From Coprinellus micaceus (taxonomy: Eukaryota > Basidiomycota > Agaricomycetes > Agaricales > Psathyrellaceae): DNA of 64,000 bases. Position 1 is the first letter of the stretch, and every line of letters begins with the position of its first letter. This document shows positions 1 through 10,778 of the stretch, piece by piece. Made by a program: the position numbers and the translations under genes. The notes below the pieces were generated by a model. The model ran no database searches. It worked only from the letters and a program-made list of their open reading frames with translations, and was not told the origin of the DNA. The stretch spans positions 3,596,001 to 3,660,000 of the forward strand of contig OX596334.1 of NCBI GenBank assembly GCA_951394405.1, read 5' to 3'.

Positions 1-1
1 T

Positions 2-139
2 TTCTATTCCATCTTCTTCATCGTTGTCCTCCTCCACAGGTGCACGCGTGACTTTGAGAGGTGTAGCAGGAAGTACGGGAAGGATTGGGATAGGTATTGC
101 GAGGTTGTTCCTTACAAGTATATCCCATATGTGTATTAG
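2..139 (+). CDS. ERG4/ERG24-family sterol reductase, 3' end only
   Basis: Frame 2 is open from the window edge to a TAG at 137-139 and gives 45 residues. They contain a hydrophobic start, then LLHR, CxRKYGKDWDRYC, and end in KYIPYVY. This is the signature C-terminus of membrane sterol reductases (C-14 or C-24(28) reductases of ergosterol synthesis, and lamin-B-receptor-like proteins), in which a last transmembrane segment precedes the KYGxDWxxYC motif and an aromatic end. These enzymes reduce sterol double bonds with NADPH in the endoplasmic reticulum. The PYVY ending is closer to what I recall for ERG24, but the fragment is too short to choose. The rest of the gene lies upstream of the window. 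Confidence 0.82.
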   Translation, partial: FYSIFFIVVLLHRCTRDFERCSRKYGKDWDRYCEVVPYKYIPYVY

Positions 140-819
140 ACGGTTACCGTAGGTGGGTGGATGCCGCGGCTGTAGTTTTCCCCCGTCGGCTGTGCATTAT
201 ATTTCTACATAAAATATAGCGTTTGCTATGAGTCCCGGCCGAAGGCTTCTTGAAGGGTGTCAAGTGGTGCGCATCGGCCATTTTGCTGGCGCTGTCGACA
301 GGGTGAGGCACTCAAGCCAGCGATCAAAACGATAGGTAAGCCTTTGGAGTTTGACTCAGCTTGGACCATGATTAGCAATTGCGGATCTCGTTATCCCGTC
401 ACGAAGCGCGGGGTTGACTTCGATTAAGCGCCCGTCATCAAGGGACGCGCTAAAGGGAAGTAAGAGGGTAAACCGTTCAAAAAGCAGGCGCTATGAGGCG
501 TTATGCTCGGATTCAATACACGGTGCGGGCGTAGCGATATACAACAAATTGTACTACGAAAAAAAGGTAGCCCGCGACAGAAATGCGTGATAGACTAGGG
601 CGTGATTATGTGCCCTCGGGTGCTTACTCTGTACAGGCCCTAGATGGAGCAGGTTAGCTAACCCAAATTTTCTTAGCAGGTAGGACACCTGAACGCGCGC
701 GTACATTGCGGTGAGCGGGCCCAAATCCTTCATCTGTCGCGAAACCGGGTCAGGGACCAGACCATCATACATCCAGCGTATCAATACTCACAGTATCAAC
801 TCCCTGGAGCCACAACCAG
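140..819. other. Intergenic, no gene seen
   Basis: Between the sterol reductase stop and the stop of the secreted protein there is no reading frame with recognisable protein character. The 76-codon minus-strand frame at 554-784 has no conserved motif, no signal peptide and no good start context. The stretch probably holds the 3' flanks of two converging genes. Confidence 0.5.
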
Positions 820-1254
820 TTAAGCACGAGTAGCAGCACAACCACACTCCGGGCAATTGTTCGTGGCGGTTGTGGGGACCGTAAGGGTAACAGCCGTGTT
901 GTATCCACACCCGTAGCAGAACGAGACCGAGCAGCTAGATGGGATAGCGCTCGTCACCGTCGCCTGGGGGAAGCAAGCACAGCGGTGGCAATCCGTCTTG
1001 GCAGTTGCAGCGAGGCCAACGTCGAAACCACTTCCGCATGGGAGGCAGCTCAGGGTGGGGCACCCGGGGCGGACGTATCCGTCACCGACGATGGCGCGTG
1101 CCTCAGGAGGAGGAGTCGGGGCCGAGAGCGGAGCAGGGTTGGATGCATCCGCAATGGATGTTGGCGGTGCGTTGAAAGACGCGGCGGTGGCAGCGGCAGT
1201 GGATGTGGCGAGGGCGAGAAGGAGGCCTCCAAGGATGGTGATTGTGGAACGCAT
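820..1254 (-). CDS. Small secreted cysteine-rich protein with two tandem modules
   Basis: Single-exon protein of 144 residues starting at the ATG at 1254. The frame is open 24 codons further upstream, but this Met directly precedes a classic signal peptide (MRSTITILGG, then an Ala/Leu-rich core), and a TATA box lies about 40 bp upstream. After a Pro/Ala-rich linker the mature part has 12 cysteines. They fall into two copies of one pattern: C-x4-C-x2-C, a 15- or 17-residue loop, then C-x2-C-x-C. The protein is therefore exported, and its disulfide-rich units come from an internal duplication. Family and function are not recognised. Structural wall protein or effector-type small secreted protein are both possible. 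Confidence 0.72.
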   Translation of the reverse strand: MRSTITILGGLLLALATSTAAATAASFNAPPTSIADASNPAPLSAPTPPPEARAIVGDGYVRPGCPTLSCLPCGSGFDVGLAATAKTDCHRCACFPQATVTSAIPSSCSVSFCYGCGYNTAVTLTVPTTATNNCPECGCAATRA

Positions 1255-1290
1255 CTTTCGATTGGTATAGTACCAGCAGGAGAGGCCAGC

Positions 1291-1300
1291 CTTTATATAT
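1291..1300 (-). promoter_or_regulatory. TATA box of the cysteine-rich protein gene
   Basis: Read on the minus strand the site is ATATATAAAG, 37-46 bp upstream of the ATG at 1254. This leaves a very short leader and supports 1254, not 1326, as the start codon, because 1326 lies upstream of the box. Confidence 0.6.
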
Positions 1301-2520
1301 TCTTCGGCCTGAGCATCGATCTTCAAATCCGAATCTAGATAGCACTACCCCCGGGGTCATGGGGATCCTAAGAAGAGGGTACCATACGAAAGGCTGAGTG
1401 TAACCAAGCTTCGACGTATGCTGGGGGATGGGGGGTCACTTGCCCACTCTATGTTGTCGTAGTCGCATACCTTCTGGTCTAAGTCGCCTACTAAAGGTAT
1501 TAAGGCAACACATGAACGTCGTATAGGATATTTGCGAGGTGGAGTGTGTTCACCCTCGCTTTCGAGGTCTGAAATTCTGTATTTGGTGCTGGGAGGTCCA
1601 CGGGGGAGGCCCGGTAGAATATTACTTCCAAGTCGAAGAAGGTGATGGAAGGCGACCAGGCCATACGCACGACCTACTAAAATACAATGTCAATCAGTGG
1701 TTCCGTGTCGCTGGAGATATCGGCTGGAACTTTGGGGCCCACAAGATCCCGGCCGCATTTTTTCAGGTAGGGATCGAGAACTCATTTCACAAGACCGTGT
1801 AGCCAGCATTGACGCCAAGCAGGGTATGCGGCACCGAAACTGCCCTGAGCAAATTACTCGGACCCGGAGAGTGTAGAATCTCGGATAATCCAGCTTCTCT
1901 GCTTGCAGAACTTGAAGGAAATCGGGCTTCCCCACCGGGCTGTGTAAATCGAGCATGCCCACAGGTCGCTGTGGTATCTCCTTGAATGGGAAATGGACAC
2001 CCCAAAAGTATGGGGCATCATTCCTTCGCTATGACAAGTGGACCACGCTGCTTGTCTCCACAACTTGGGCACCTTTGTCCTGTTGTGCAAGTGAATCCGC
2101 CAAGCCAAGGTTCCTCCGCACACAGGAAAAGGGTCCAGCGGCGGCGGCCTACTCTTTAGCTTCTAGGAGACTGAAGGCACATGGAGAGGGAATTTACTTC
2201 CATTTTCACGTCATCTCTGCCGGGGATTTTCCCTGTTGCTTCCCTGAGGACTTCGCAACGGGGCACCTTTCGGTTGGCGGAGGTCGGTAATAACTGTCGG
2301 GAGACCAGCTACTCTGGGAGTGCTGCTGCTTACCTCAAGACACAATTTTATTTACGCCAAAATACCGTATTTCTTCTTCAAAATCGTAGTGCTTTGTGGG
2401 ATTTAGGGCAGAGGCTGCGAGAACAGGGGGCTTCTTCCCATACAGGGCCCTGGTTGATTGCCAATCAATCGCTGACAAGCGGGCCTGCCAAATGCAGCGA
2501 CCCCTCTCAGCCGTTCCTTC
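1301..2520. other. Upstream region without a supportable gene
   Basis: About 1.2 kb between the promoter of the cysteine-rich protein and the RPB4 start. Several frames of 70-110 codons exist on both strands (for example 1539-1802 + and 1854-2123 -), but none shows a known motif or coding-like composition. It should hold the RPB4 promoter near its right end. No TATA box or repeat stands out. Confidence 0.4.
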
Positions 2521-3223
2521 ATGACCACCCGACTCCGCCACCGTCCCCAGGCCGAAGACGAAGATGCCTCAGCGCTAAAGCTCGGTCCAGGTGGGTTTTC
2601 TCACTGTCCCTCCATCCGACGTGTGCAGAGAAGGAAGGAGAATCGTGTGGATATGAACAATTGAACAGCAGGCTGATCGAGGCAATTCAAGCTAGAATTT
2701 AACAACGCTGGTTGTCTCCTCATTTCTGAAGTCAAATACCTGCTGGAGAACAGGGAGAAGGATGCGCCAGATACTGTGTGAGCCTTTCTCTGCACATTTC
2801 AGCCCAAGGAATGGTGATCGCTGAACGGGTCTCGTTTCGGATAGTGTGTATAACAAGACGCTCGACTACGTGAAAACATTCACGAAGTTCAACACCACGG
2901 ACTCAGCTAGTGCTGTTCGAGAGTAAGCTCAAGGGTTCTGTGCATTTAGGGCTCAGAAGTTGACCTAATTACAATATGATAGGACGCTCCGACGGGAACC
3001 TGCGCTCACCCAGTTCGAGACTGCCCAGATTGCCAACCTGTGTCCTGCCACGGCAGAGGAAGGAAAAAGCATCATCCCCAGGTGCGATAAAAAGCTGTTC
3101 TGCCTGAAAATGAACTGACGCCTGTTGTCTTGCCTTTCGTTGTTCAGCCTTGTCAAGCTTGACGATGATCGGCTGCAGGCCTTGTTGGACGAAATCCAAA
3201 CCATGCGCAAGTTCCAAAATTGA
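2521..3223 (+). CDS. RPB4: RNA polymerase II subunit Rpb4
   Basis: Five exons join cleanly: 2521-2590, 2696-2777, 2845-2922, 2983-3081 and 3148-3223, all GT-AG and phase-consistent, giving 134 residues. The spliced product carries the Rpb4 core: LLISEVKYLLENR, then KTFTKFNTTDSA, then the C-terminal ATAEEGKSIIPSLVKLDD and the ending RKFQN. Rpb4 forms the stalk of RNA polymerase II with Rpb7, helps initiation, and links transcription with mRNA export and decay in the nucleus and cytoplasm. The length matches the family (about 140). The gene is tail-to-tail with PUS1, with under 200 bp between the two stops. The longest open frames here are shadow frames, so the gene is easily missed. Confidence 0.93.
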
Positions 3224-3417
3224 TCCACGCTGCAACTGCTGCAACATGCAAATGGCAAAGGAATTTTCACGAACCTCGCCTTGGGATGCAGCTTTCCCGT
3301 AGTTGGATGGCCATCTTGGACTGACGTCTCATAACTCCCTGCGGCTGGCCCATGATCCTCACGCGGTGTCCATGTAGACATAACCCTCACATATCTATTC
3401 GAACGGCAATAATCGGG

Positions 3418-5828
3418 TTAACCTTCCGTTTCAGCCAACTGTTTCTTATCAAAGACCTCCTCCTCTTCCGACTGCCCTTCCTCTCCCTCTGCGTCCACCA
3501 ACTCTTCCTTCAGCAACTGATTCTTGATCAGGCCGGTCTCAGAAGGAAACGACGTCGTATCGAAAATGCGCTTCTCCTTGAAAGGGTGATTCCTCCGCTC
3601 GCTTTTGCGAATTACACACTCCGATGGGATCTTGCCCGACTGGTTGAGCCAGAGGAGGTCCTTGCCGGCATATGAGTCCACGGAACGCACCCAGGCGTCA
3701 AAGCTATACGTGCACTAGTCAGATAGGGTTGGGATGGAAGAAGCGGAAACGACTTGCAGCCCACTCATATCCTCAATCCCGCGCATGTTCTTGTAAATGA
3801 ACTCTTCTTTAAACGCGTCAATCTTCTCCCTGTGAATCTCGAAATCGATGGGAGGCCGGTAATCGGCATCAGTGGACTGCAACTTCTCGTTTCCTGTGGC
3901 CATCCTGCCGTTGTAGGAGTTGAACAGAGGCTCTTCTAGCAGGAGGCCGAGCGACGGCATTTTGGGGATGAAGACGGTGTTGGACTTGTACAGCTGGAAA
4001 ATATGATCAATGAGCCACCCATGGTGACAAATTATGTTGCAAGCGGACCTCCTCAACGATGGCTGGGGAAGTGCTGGTTCTGCAGCTTAGGACAATGGCC
4101 GCCATCATCTTTCTCTGTGAAATGGAGTGTTTAGCAAGAGACGGAGGATGCGAGTGCAGCAACTCACAATTTGGTGCAACATGAAGCTCTGTCCGTGCCA
4201 CATCACCGCGATCCATTCCGTATTACCGTGGACAACAGGCTCTTCTATCTGTAATGCATACAGCGGTTAGCATAAAGACAAAATATAGACATCGGAAAAA
4301 TAATATAAACCGTTACGCACCCGAATCTCCTTCATAAACCGCATATTACTCCGTTCCCCAAACTCCCTTCCAACAGTAAAATTGTGGAAGTTGTGGCTGC
4401 CTTCGTACTTCTTCACGAACTCGCGCAGGCGCTCCAAGTCCTCCTCACCCACGCGCCATTCGCGTTTTCGAATGAGATCGTCCTCGGGAGTCGAGCCTGA
4501 AGGGGCACTACGCCAGAAAGGGTGTAATGGTGATGGTGAGGTACCTGACGAAGGGTTTTCAGCGCTAGATGTTGATTGAGACGAGGCCGCTTCTTGTTGT
4601 TTGCGAAGGAGAACCCTGTGCAGCCCAGAATCGGGCTTGGGTGGGATTAGCAGATAGCTGGGGAAGTAGTACGTGTATTTGCGGCTGTCACAGACTCTGC
4701 GGTGACATCAGTGTCAGCCGGGGTGGTACTAGGAAGCAGGGTTGGTATTAACACACAGTCTGGCGTTGAAGGAGTTCTGGACTCTGAACTGGAGTGATAG
4801 AATACGTCAAGATGGGCCACATTAAAATGAATGGATGGACATACGAAACCCCAGAGACGTATTTCTGGTGGGAGGAACTCGTTGATACGCCCTACCAGAT
4901 CTTTTACTCCAGGTACTGTGACAATCATCTTTATGGAGACGACGTTTCCAGCTGCGTGAACCCCAGCGTCTGTCCGAGCGGCTCTCGCGAGGCTGACCTA
5001 GAAGGCAGATTCAGCTATGGAAAATGGACAGGTCCAGGGGCGCTGACCTTGACAGGATCATCTGCATTATCCTGCGAGACAGCTCCGGCATCCACGAGTG
5101 CCTTGAATAGTACACCTTCGATGGTTTTCACGCCATCTGGCTGGCTGGAGATCCTGTGCATTCAAAACTCCCAGAAACCCAAAATATACTATGGATACGC
5201 ACATTTGCATTCCACTATACCCAGACCCGCAGAACCCAATAAGCAGAGCACTCTGCCTTTTCGGCAGCCTGACGACAGCCGTCCCCTCCGCCTCCGCCCT
5301 CGCCTTCCGATCCCTCGCAGCTTCCTCCTCCTCCTTCGTAGCTCGCCTCCGATTCCGCCCAGGCTTCTTTTTGCCTTCTTCCTCTTTGTCCTTTTTAACA
5401 CGCCGCGGGAGATTCGAGTCCGATTTCTTCGCCTTGGAGGCAGAAGAGGGGGAATCGGCGATGACACCTCCCGCTTGGACTTCCGCTTCTACTTCTGCTG
5501 CTCCGCCATCGACGCCCTGCTCAGAAGCGGATGCAGGCGCGGGTTCGGAGGCGACGTCGGACATTTGGACGTCGGGGACGACGGAATCGGTGGTAGACTT
5601 CTGCCTCTTCAAACTGGGAGTCTCCAGTCCTGCGCTGACCTCGGGGTCGTCGTCACGCACGCGTTTTTGGACTGCCGATGATTCAGACATTGCCCGTTGA
5701 TGAATCAGGTCAATTTCTTTGAGTTTGCTGGGGAATGCACGAGCTGCTATGTGTTGTGGTGAGGCGCTGAATCGAAGAGTATGGAAGCGGACGGCGGACA
5801 ATGCCAACAAGGATCTTCCAGCAATCAT
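3418..5828 (-). CDS. PUS1: tRNA pseudouridine synthase Pus1
   Basis: Multi-exon gene ending at TAA 3418-3420. The first exon (from 5828) encodes a basic, acidic-patch-rich N-terminus and the conserved [19 protein letters not shown]. The next exon has the catalytic loop [12 protein letters not shown] (about 4955-4995), whose Asp is the TruA/Pus1 nucleophile. Further exons carry [12 protein letters not shown] (about 4360-4400) and [14 protein letters not shown] (near 4160-4200), both typical of eukaryotic Pus1. The enzyme isomerises uridine to pseudouridine in tRNAs and some snRNA/mRNA, in nucleus and mitochondria. Two in-frame starts exist: 5828 adds a 46-residue Arg/Ser/Ala-rich, mitochondrial-type presequence, and 5690 begins [10 protein letters not shown]. 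Exact boundaries of the central and 3' introns were not all resolved. Confidence 0.9.
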
Positions 5829-6171
5829 TCGCTGTCTACGAGTCTGTTGACGAGAACTTTATGTATAGGCAGATAGGCTTACTCACAGGAAACCTAAACC
5901 CGCGAATGCAAAGTCTCTGAGCGCCAGTGACGGGAACTTGCAAGCGCTCTGGTGCCAAAATCCGACCCTTGATCAACGGCCCGCTACGGACCCCACTCGC
6001 ATCATGGCGCCTTGTCTCCTCTTCCTCTGCTCCTTCGTCAAGTCTGTCGGCACATAGGTGAAAGCGGAAATGCAACGAGTGTAAGATTCTATATTGCAGC
6101 ACATAGCGTTCACTTATCGATAAGATTACAGCTTGGTTCCTTTCACGCCCAATTCCCATCTGTCCCCTCTA
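5829..6171 (-). promoter_or_regulatory. PUS1 upstream region
   Basis: This 343-bp spacer separates PUS1 from the upstream xylulokinase gene on the same strand. A minus-strand frame (5836-6159) reads through most of it but matches nothing I know. Within it is a good donor (GTGAGT near 5886) paired with an acceptor just before the PUS1 ATG, so a 5'-UTR intron is likely. Confidence 0.4.
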
Positions 6172-8130
6172 CTAATTTGCACTGACAACCGCCTCCTCGC
6201 AAGCAGTGTAGACAGGTACTAGGCGGTCGTATACTGACGCTCTTTTCTTGCTAGGCTCAGCAACGCGTGTGGTTCCGACTGCTTCACCTCTAGTCATCTC
6301 CTCGAACGTGCCTTTGGGATTCTCGACCTTCCACCAGCTATACTTGGCGAGGAGCGCGCCTCCCATCCCCGCGGCCTCCTTTGTGGTCGAAACATACACA
6401 TTCATGTCGAAGATGTCCTAGCGAGAAGTCAATGGATTAGCGGAATGGGTTGAAAGGACGAGCTGTTAGCTTACAGCAGCGATCTGACGAATAACGGGAT
6501 TGGCAGAGGAGCCACCAGAAATTACGAGACGACGGAGATGAGGGGCGTTGGCTGGAAGAATAGCCACAATCCTAGATCGGATGGACAGGAACTGGGACTC
6601 TAAAATCGCACGGCAATGGACCGCTGAAGGGACACCCTCCACACGTTTAGGTGCTTGACTGGGGTTATCGAGGTTGTAGGAGAAGGAGTGCTCGCCCTGC
6701 ACGCCTGGAGGGATGATCTCTGGAAGAGGGAAATAGAGCAACATGTATCCGGAGCATCCCGCCGGCGTGTCCTCGACGGCCTCGTTGAACTTGGTCCAGT
6801 GCGAATCGGCATACTGGTTGCGCACATTCTCTCTGGCGAGAGCACCGTTCTTATAGCACAACATGGCGAGGTGTCCCTGGTTCGAGGTGGGGTGGGAGAG
6901 GAGATGGGACGATGTGAAGCGTTTAGGAGGGGTGTCTGATCCGGGGATGGAGAAGAGGAAGGTGGTCGAAGTTCCAAGTGAAAGGACGGCGTCTCCAGGG
7001 CTGGAGAGTGACATAACGGTGGCGGGATTGTCGCCAGTGAAAGGTGCGACGATACATTCTGCGAAATCCAAAGTCAAAAATCTGACGCCGTCTCAGTGAA
7101 GATGAGGACATACGAGGGTTCACACCCCATCGCTTCACCCACCAGTTGTTGACCTTGCCCAGATTTACACCGCCAATAACAGGTTCAGGGCCCAGTTTGG
7201 ACCTCAGCTCAGAGCCCCCGCAAACGTCCAATAGCTTGTCGTCCCATTCCCCGGTGATGATGTTTGTCAGGTTCATGCCACTTGCATCGGAGACCTCGAT
7301 CGGTGCGAATTTGCCCAAGAAAACTGAAGCAATGAAAGAGGAGACCAAGCTAATCCTTGAGGTGGCTTTGTAGACTTCCGGTTGCAACCTTCGGATCTGG
7401 TGGCGCCCAATCAGATATATTGCGTTCAGGGGTCAGTGAACTTGTGTGCGAACCTTGGAAATCTGACTTCCAGTGAATCGCTCGTATGCTCGACTGCCGC
7501 TCAAGTTTGCCAAAGCCTGAGCACCCCCAATCTCCGCCTCCAGGCGAGCACAATCCTCTTCGGTAGAGTGGTCTTGCCAAATAGGGGATCGATCCAGCGA
7601 GAACGCGTCAGGAGACAATTGTTCGGTCAAGCCCTTGCTGGCATCCAGATTCGCGAGCAGGTTCTCCGCTTTATCGGACCAATAGACAGATCCATGTTGC
7701 TGTGGAAACTTAGGTTAGACTTGAATACCCCCCACATTGCACCGCTCGTACTGACCTGCCCAGCTCCAGAGATGGCATAGATATCGTGGAACGACACTCC
7801 TCCCTCGCGCATCCTCTCGAACAACAAATCGACGGCGTCTAGCCACATCGCGACTGGCGACGTGACCTCTCCTTCTCCGGGCCCATGGTGTACCCCCTTC
7901 TCGACCTTGTACTTCTCTCCCAAATCGTTATCGAAGTGGACAGCGGTCTCATGGACGATAGTTGCATCCTCCTTGATGAGCACAGCTTTGAGCTGCTGGG
8001 TGGATAGGTCGAGCCCGAGGAAGAGAGGGCTAGCTACGGTGTTGGACGACATTGGGAGGATGGGAAGAAGTTTCTCCGCCATATGTTTTCTTGACCCATC
8101 AGCCAAGCAGGTACGGCCGAGAAGCGACAT
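6172..8130 (-). CDS. D-xylulose kinase (FGGY family)
   Basis: Multi-exon FGGY carbohydrate kinase. The first exon has FLGLDLSTQQLKAVL, the N-terminal phosphate-binding loop of xylulokinases. After an intron the frame resumes with QHGSVYWSD, then DRSPIWQDHST. Later exons carry DASGMNLTNI, LSLGTSTTFLFS and, near the C-terminus, VISGGSSANPVIRQI with AGMGGALLA, the second ATP-binding region. The enzyme phosphorylates D-xylulose to xylulose-5-phosphate in the cytosol, the entry from xylose/xylan into the pentose phosphate pathway. The start is ambiguous: ATGs at 8130, 8082 and 8052 are in frame, and 8052 (MSSNTVASP) gives the usual family length. It is divergent from the gene at 8300 with only 170-250 bp between them. 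Confidence 0.9.
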
Positions 8131-8299
8131 TTCTCCGCGTCGGCCCGAGCTGGTCCCGGTGCCTGTAAGCCGCGTTTGCCCATTTATGGGTGACGACCTG
8201 CCATAACGGGACCTACCCCACGAGTCAGCCGCGGACTGTCAGCATCATGATACCCCGGAAACGCGCGCGGGGTAACGCGTCCTGCCTCCCCGCCAAACC
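8131..8299. promoter_or_regulatory. Shared divergent promoter, xylulokinase / disordered protein
   Basis: About 170 bp (250 bp if the 8052 start is used) separate two head-to-head genes, so their promoters must overlap. A GC-rich stretch with repeated CGCG and CCCC/GGGG-like motifs lies at 8220-8290. I cannot assign a specific factor. Confidence 0.45.
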
Positions 8300-10648
8300 A
8301 TGTCTCACCGCCATCGTCACCACGCTCGTTCCACTAGTTATCCAGAGTCTATCAACCTCAGCTTGCTCAGTTTTTCACGCTCTTTGTCGACTGTCCCGTC
8401 CCTTTCGTCAGGGTCAATCACTGCTTCATTATATTCCGTCAGCTTTCCTGATTATGTACCCCCTGGTTCTGTTACCCAACCCGAGATCATCCCACTCAAA
8501 GACAATATTCTACCACTGTCACCGGCTTCGTATTTCGGTTCTCCGGACAGCCTCTCTAGCAACGGAGCCAGACCCAAAACCCGGATTACCATCGCAGCGC
8601 CCACCTCTCCTCGCCTGAAACAAATACAAGAGGAGCCTGCATGCGTTACCAAATGGGTAGTGAGTGATCCCGTCGTGGTGCGATTATTGTGATAGCCTCA
8701 AGCCTAACGCAAACAGGATACACTGCCCCGCGCAGCCTGTCCTCCGGGACACATTCCCTGGGCCGGTGCCAAGGTCACTCGAGAACTAGATTGGGTTCCA
8801 GAGGGGTCAATGTTTCCGCCAAACGAATACTCAAAGGTGATATCGGGCATTCGGGGTCGAGTTCCTCAACGTGGCGCCTCCCATCTCCCCACTCGCATCC
8901 CCAGGTCTCCTCGAACGCACCCAGAGCCAGAGAAGCCCAAAGAGGATAGGGCCCGGGTCATTTCTCCGAGGCCCTCCGGCGGTGCTAGGACTTGTATTAC
9001 CTTCCAATTATCTCCCGGAAATGCCTCAAATACGGTGCGTTCAAATAGCAATTTGCCAACGGCCTCTCCCCGCACCGCGAAGGGGGTGGGAACGAAGGCT
9101 CGCGGCGAGAAATGTCGGCCTGCGCCTATCATCTCCAATGCGACAGTTCTTCCCCCAAGTACTCCCCGTGCATCTCAGTCATCGGACGCCCGGACTCATC
9201 CTCCGAGCATCCAGACCCAGCCCCGTCGGAAGCGGATGTCCATTCCAACGTCGGATATGATAAACACCTTACGCGTCCAAATGGCAACGCTAAGCGCCAA
9301 TACGCCACCACCAGATCAAACTTCCCACAACATCACCACATCCACCGTCGACCATGACACATCCATTCCTGCTTCGTTCCCGTCCAGTGGCAAGACCCAC
9401 ACCTCAAGTGCCGCATCTCCGATTGCCCGCCCACTCAACACAAACGCCACTGCCAACAAGCCTTACCCAACGGAGAATGACTTTGGTGCTCGTCTGTCAA
9501 CCCTCTACCTCCCAACGACGGCTATAACTTCGATGTCGCGCCAGCCTAACGTCGCTAAGCTGGCCTCCCGTCCGACGTTTCATCCTAGAGCGCGCCCAGT
9601 ACCCCGGCGCAGCAGGGGTCCGACGTCTAAGTTATCTGTTAGTAGCGTTTCAACCTCGTATTCTGACGAGTTTGCGTTCGGGAGTCGCACCGCGAAACGC
9701 ACGCCTACTCGGACTGCTGCGCGGCAATACCGAACCCCACGCACCCAGATATTCGTACCAAAGAAGCTGCCCCCGCTCTCTGGCCTTCCCACTCGACATG
9801 CGGCTTATGGGACTAGGGCTGACGAGAACAAGCGCAAACCGCAGCCCGCCCCGCATTGGAACGTTCGCGAGCCACATTCGATGCTTGCACCCCAGCTATC
9901 CACGCACGGTTCCCTCTCCTCGATCATGGTCTCGAAGAAGCCATTCAAGGAGGTCCGATTCGGTCCTCTCCCTACCTCGATTAGGCGGTACCCACCTGAG
10001 CCCTCTGAGACGAGCGAGGACGAGTCCAGCTTAGGGATAGGGGAGGTCGAGTACTATACAGCCCCACAGTACATCCACAATTCGATTACGGTTCACCGCC
10101 CATTGCCTCGCAGCCCATGGGTCCCCGACCTCAGTGGAAAGGCCATGGACATGCACAGCGGCAATTCCTGGAACTTCATCGATGCCTGTTCAAAATACCC
10201 TCCACTCACTCGAGGGCCACTCTCGACGCGACACCCCGACAGTGTGCCTGTCCCGACCGCGCAGCCGAAGTTGGCAGCGTCGAGTCTCAAATTTTCGTCT
10301 TCTGCGTGCAACCCCCTTCTACCCCTCATAAGGCTCCCAGAATCGGAAAGTACCCCGAACATGATGCCGTCGAGTCCGTCCAGCACGACGCAAGAAACCC
10401 CTCACCGCAAACACTCCTTTACGCGTCGTTCTCTAAGTCGCATCATGTCCTCTTCCACTCGAGAGAAGGATGGTAGTAGGCTGAGGTCAGTTGGCGTTCC
10501 AACATTCCCATCCCAGAGGAGCATGACAGACGAGAATATGGCCCGTCGGGAGCTAGATGTCACAACAGAGGGTGAAGTGGCTTCGGTTGTAAGGAGTCGC
10601 CTGCCACGATTGCGCTTGGGGAATATATTCAGTCGGCTGAAACAGTGA
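8300..10648 (+). CDS. Long disordered Ser/Pro/Arg-rich protein, unknown function
   Basis: Two exons, 8300-8656 and 8717-10648, join in phase 0 across a 60-bp GT-AG intron to give 762 residues. The joint is needed because exon 2 is open well upstream of its first ATG (8810). Composition is Ser, Pro, Thr and Arg throughout, with basic clusters such as KRTPTRTAARQYRTPRT and short acidic patches (SETSEDESS, EVEYYT). A short conserved-looking block ends the protein (VVRSRLPRLRLGNIFSRLKQ). No globular domain, signal peptide or membrane segment is seen. It may be a regulated scaffold or a cytoskeleton/cell-cycle substrate, but nothing in the sequence proves this. It converges on the F-box/RCC1 gene with 130 bp between the stops. 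Confidence 0.72.
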
Positions 10649-10778
10649 TGACATCCACAATACGATTACATTGTTGTACATAGTACTTGGTATACAGCCC
10701 GGCGAACGCATACATTTCCAATTCAAGTCGCACCCGGCGTATTGGTATTTGACATTGCTCTGAATCGCTTCGCTTGAA

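Noticed and set aside
2335..3390. Several open frames around the RPB4 gene (for example 2965-3390 -)
   Set aside because: They are unspliced or antisense readings. The five-exon plus-strand model gives a complete Rpb4.
5067..5681. Long plus-strand frame (4794-5681) opposite PUS1
   Set aside because: It is the antisense shadow of the charged PUS1 first exon. The minus strand carries the conserved Pus1 motifs.
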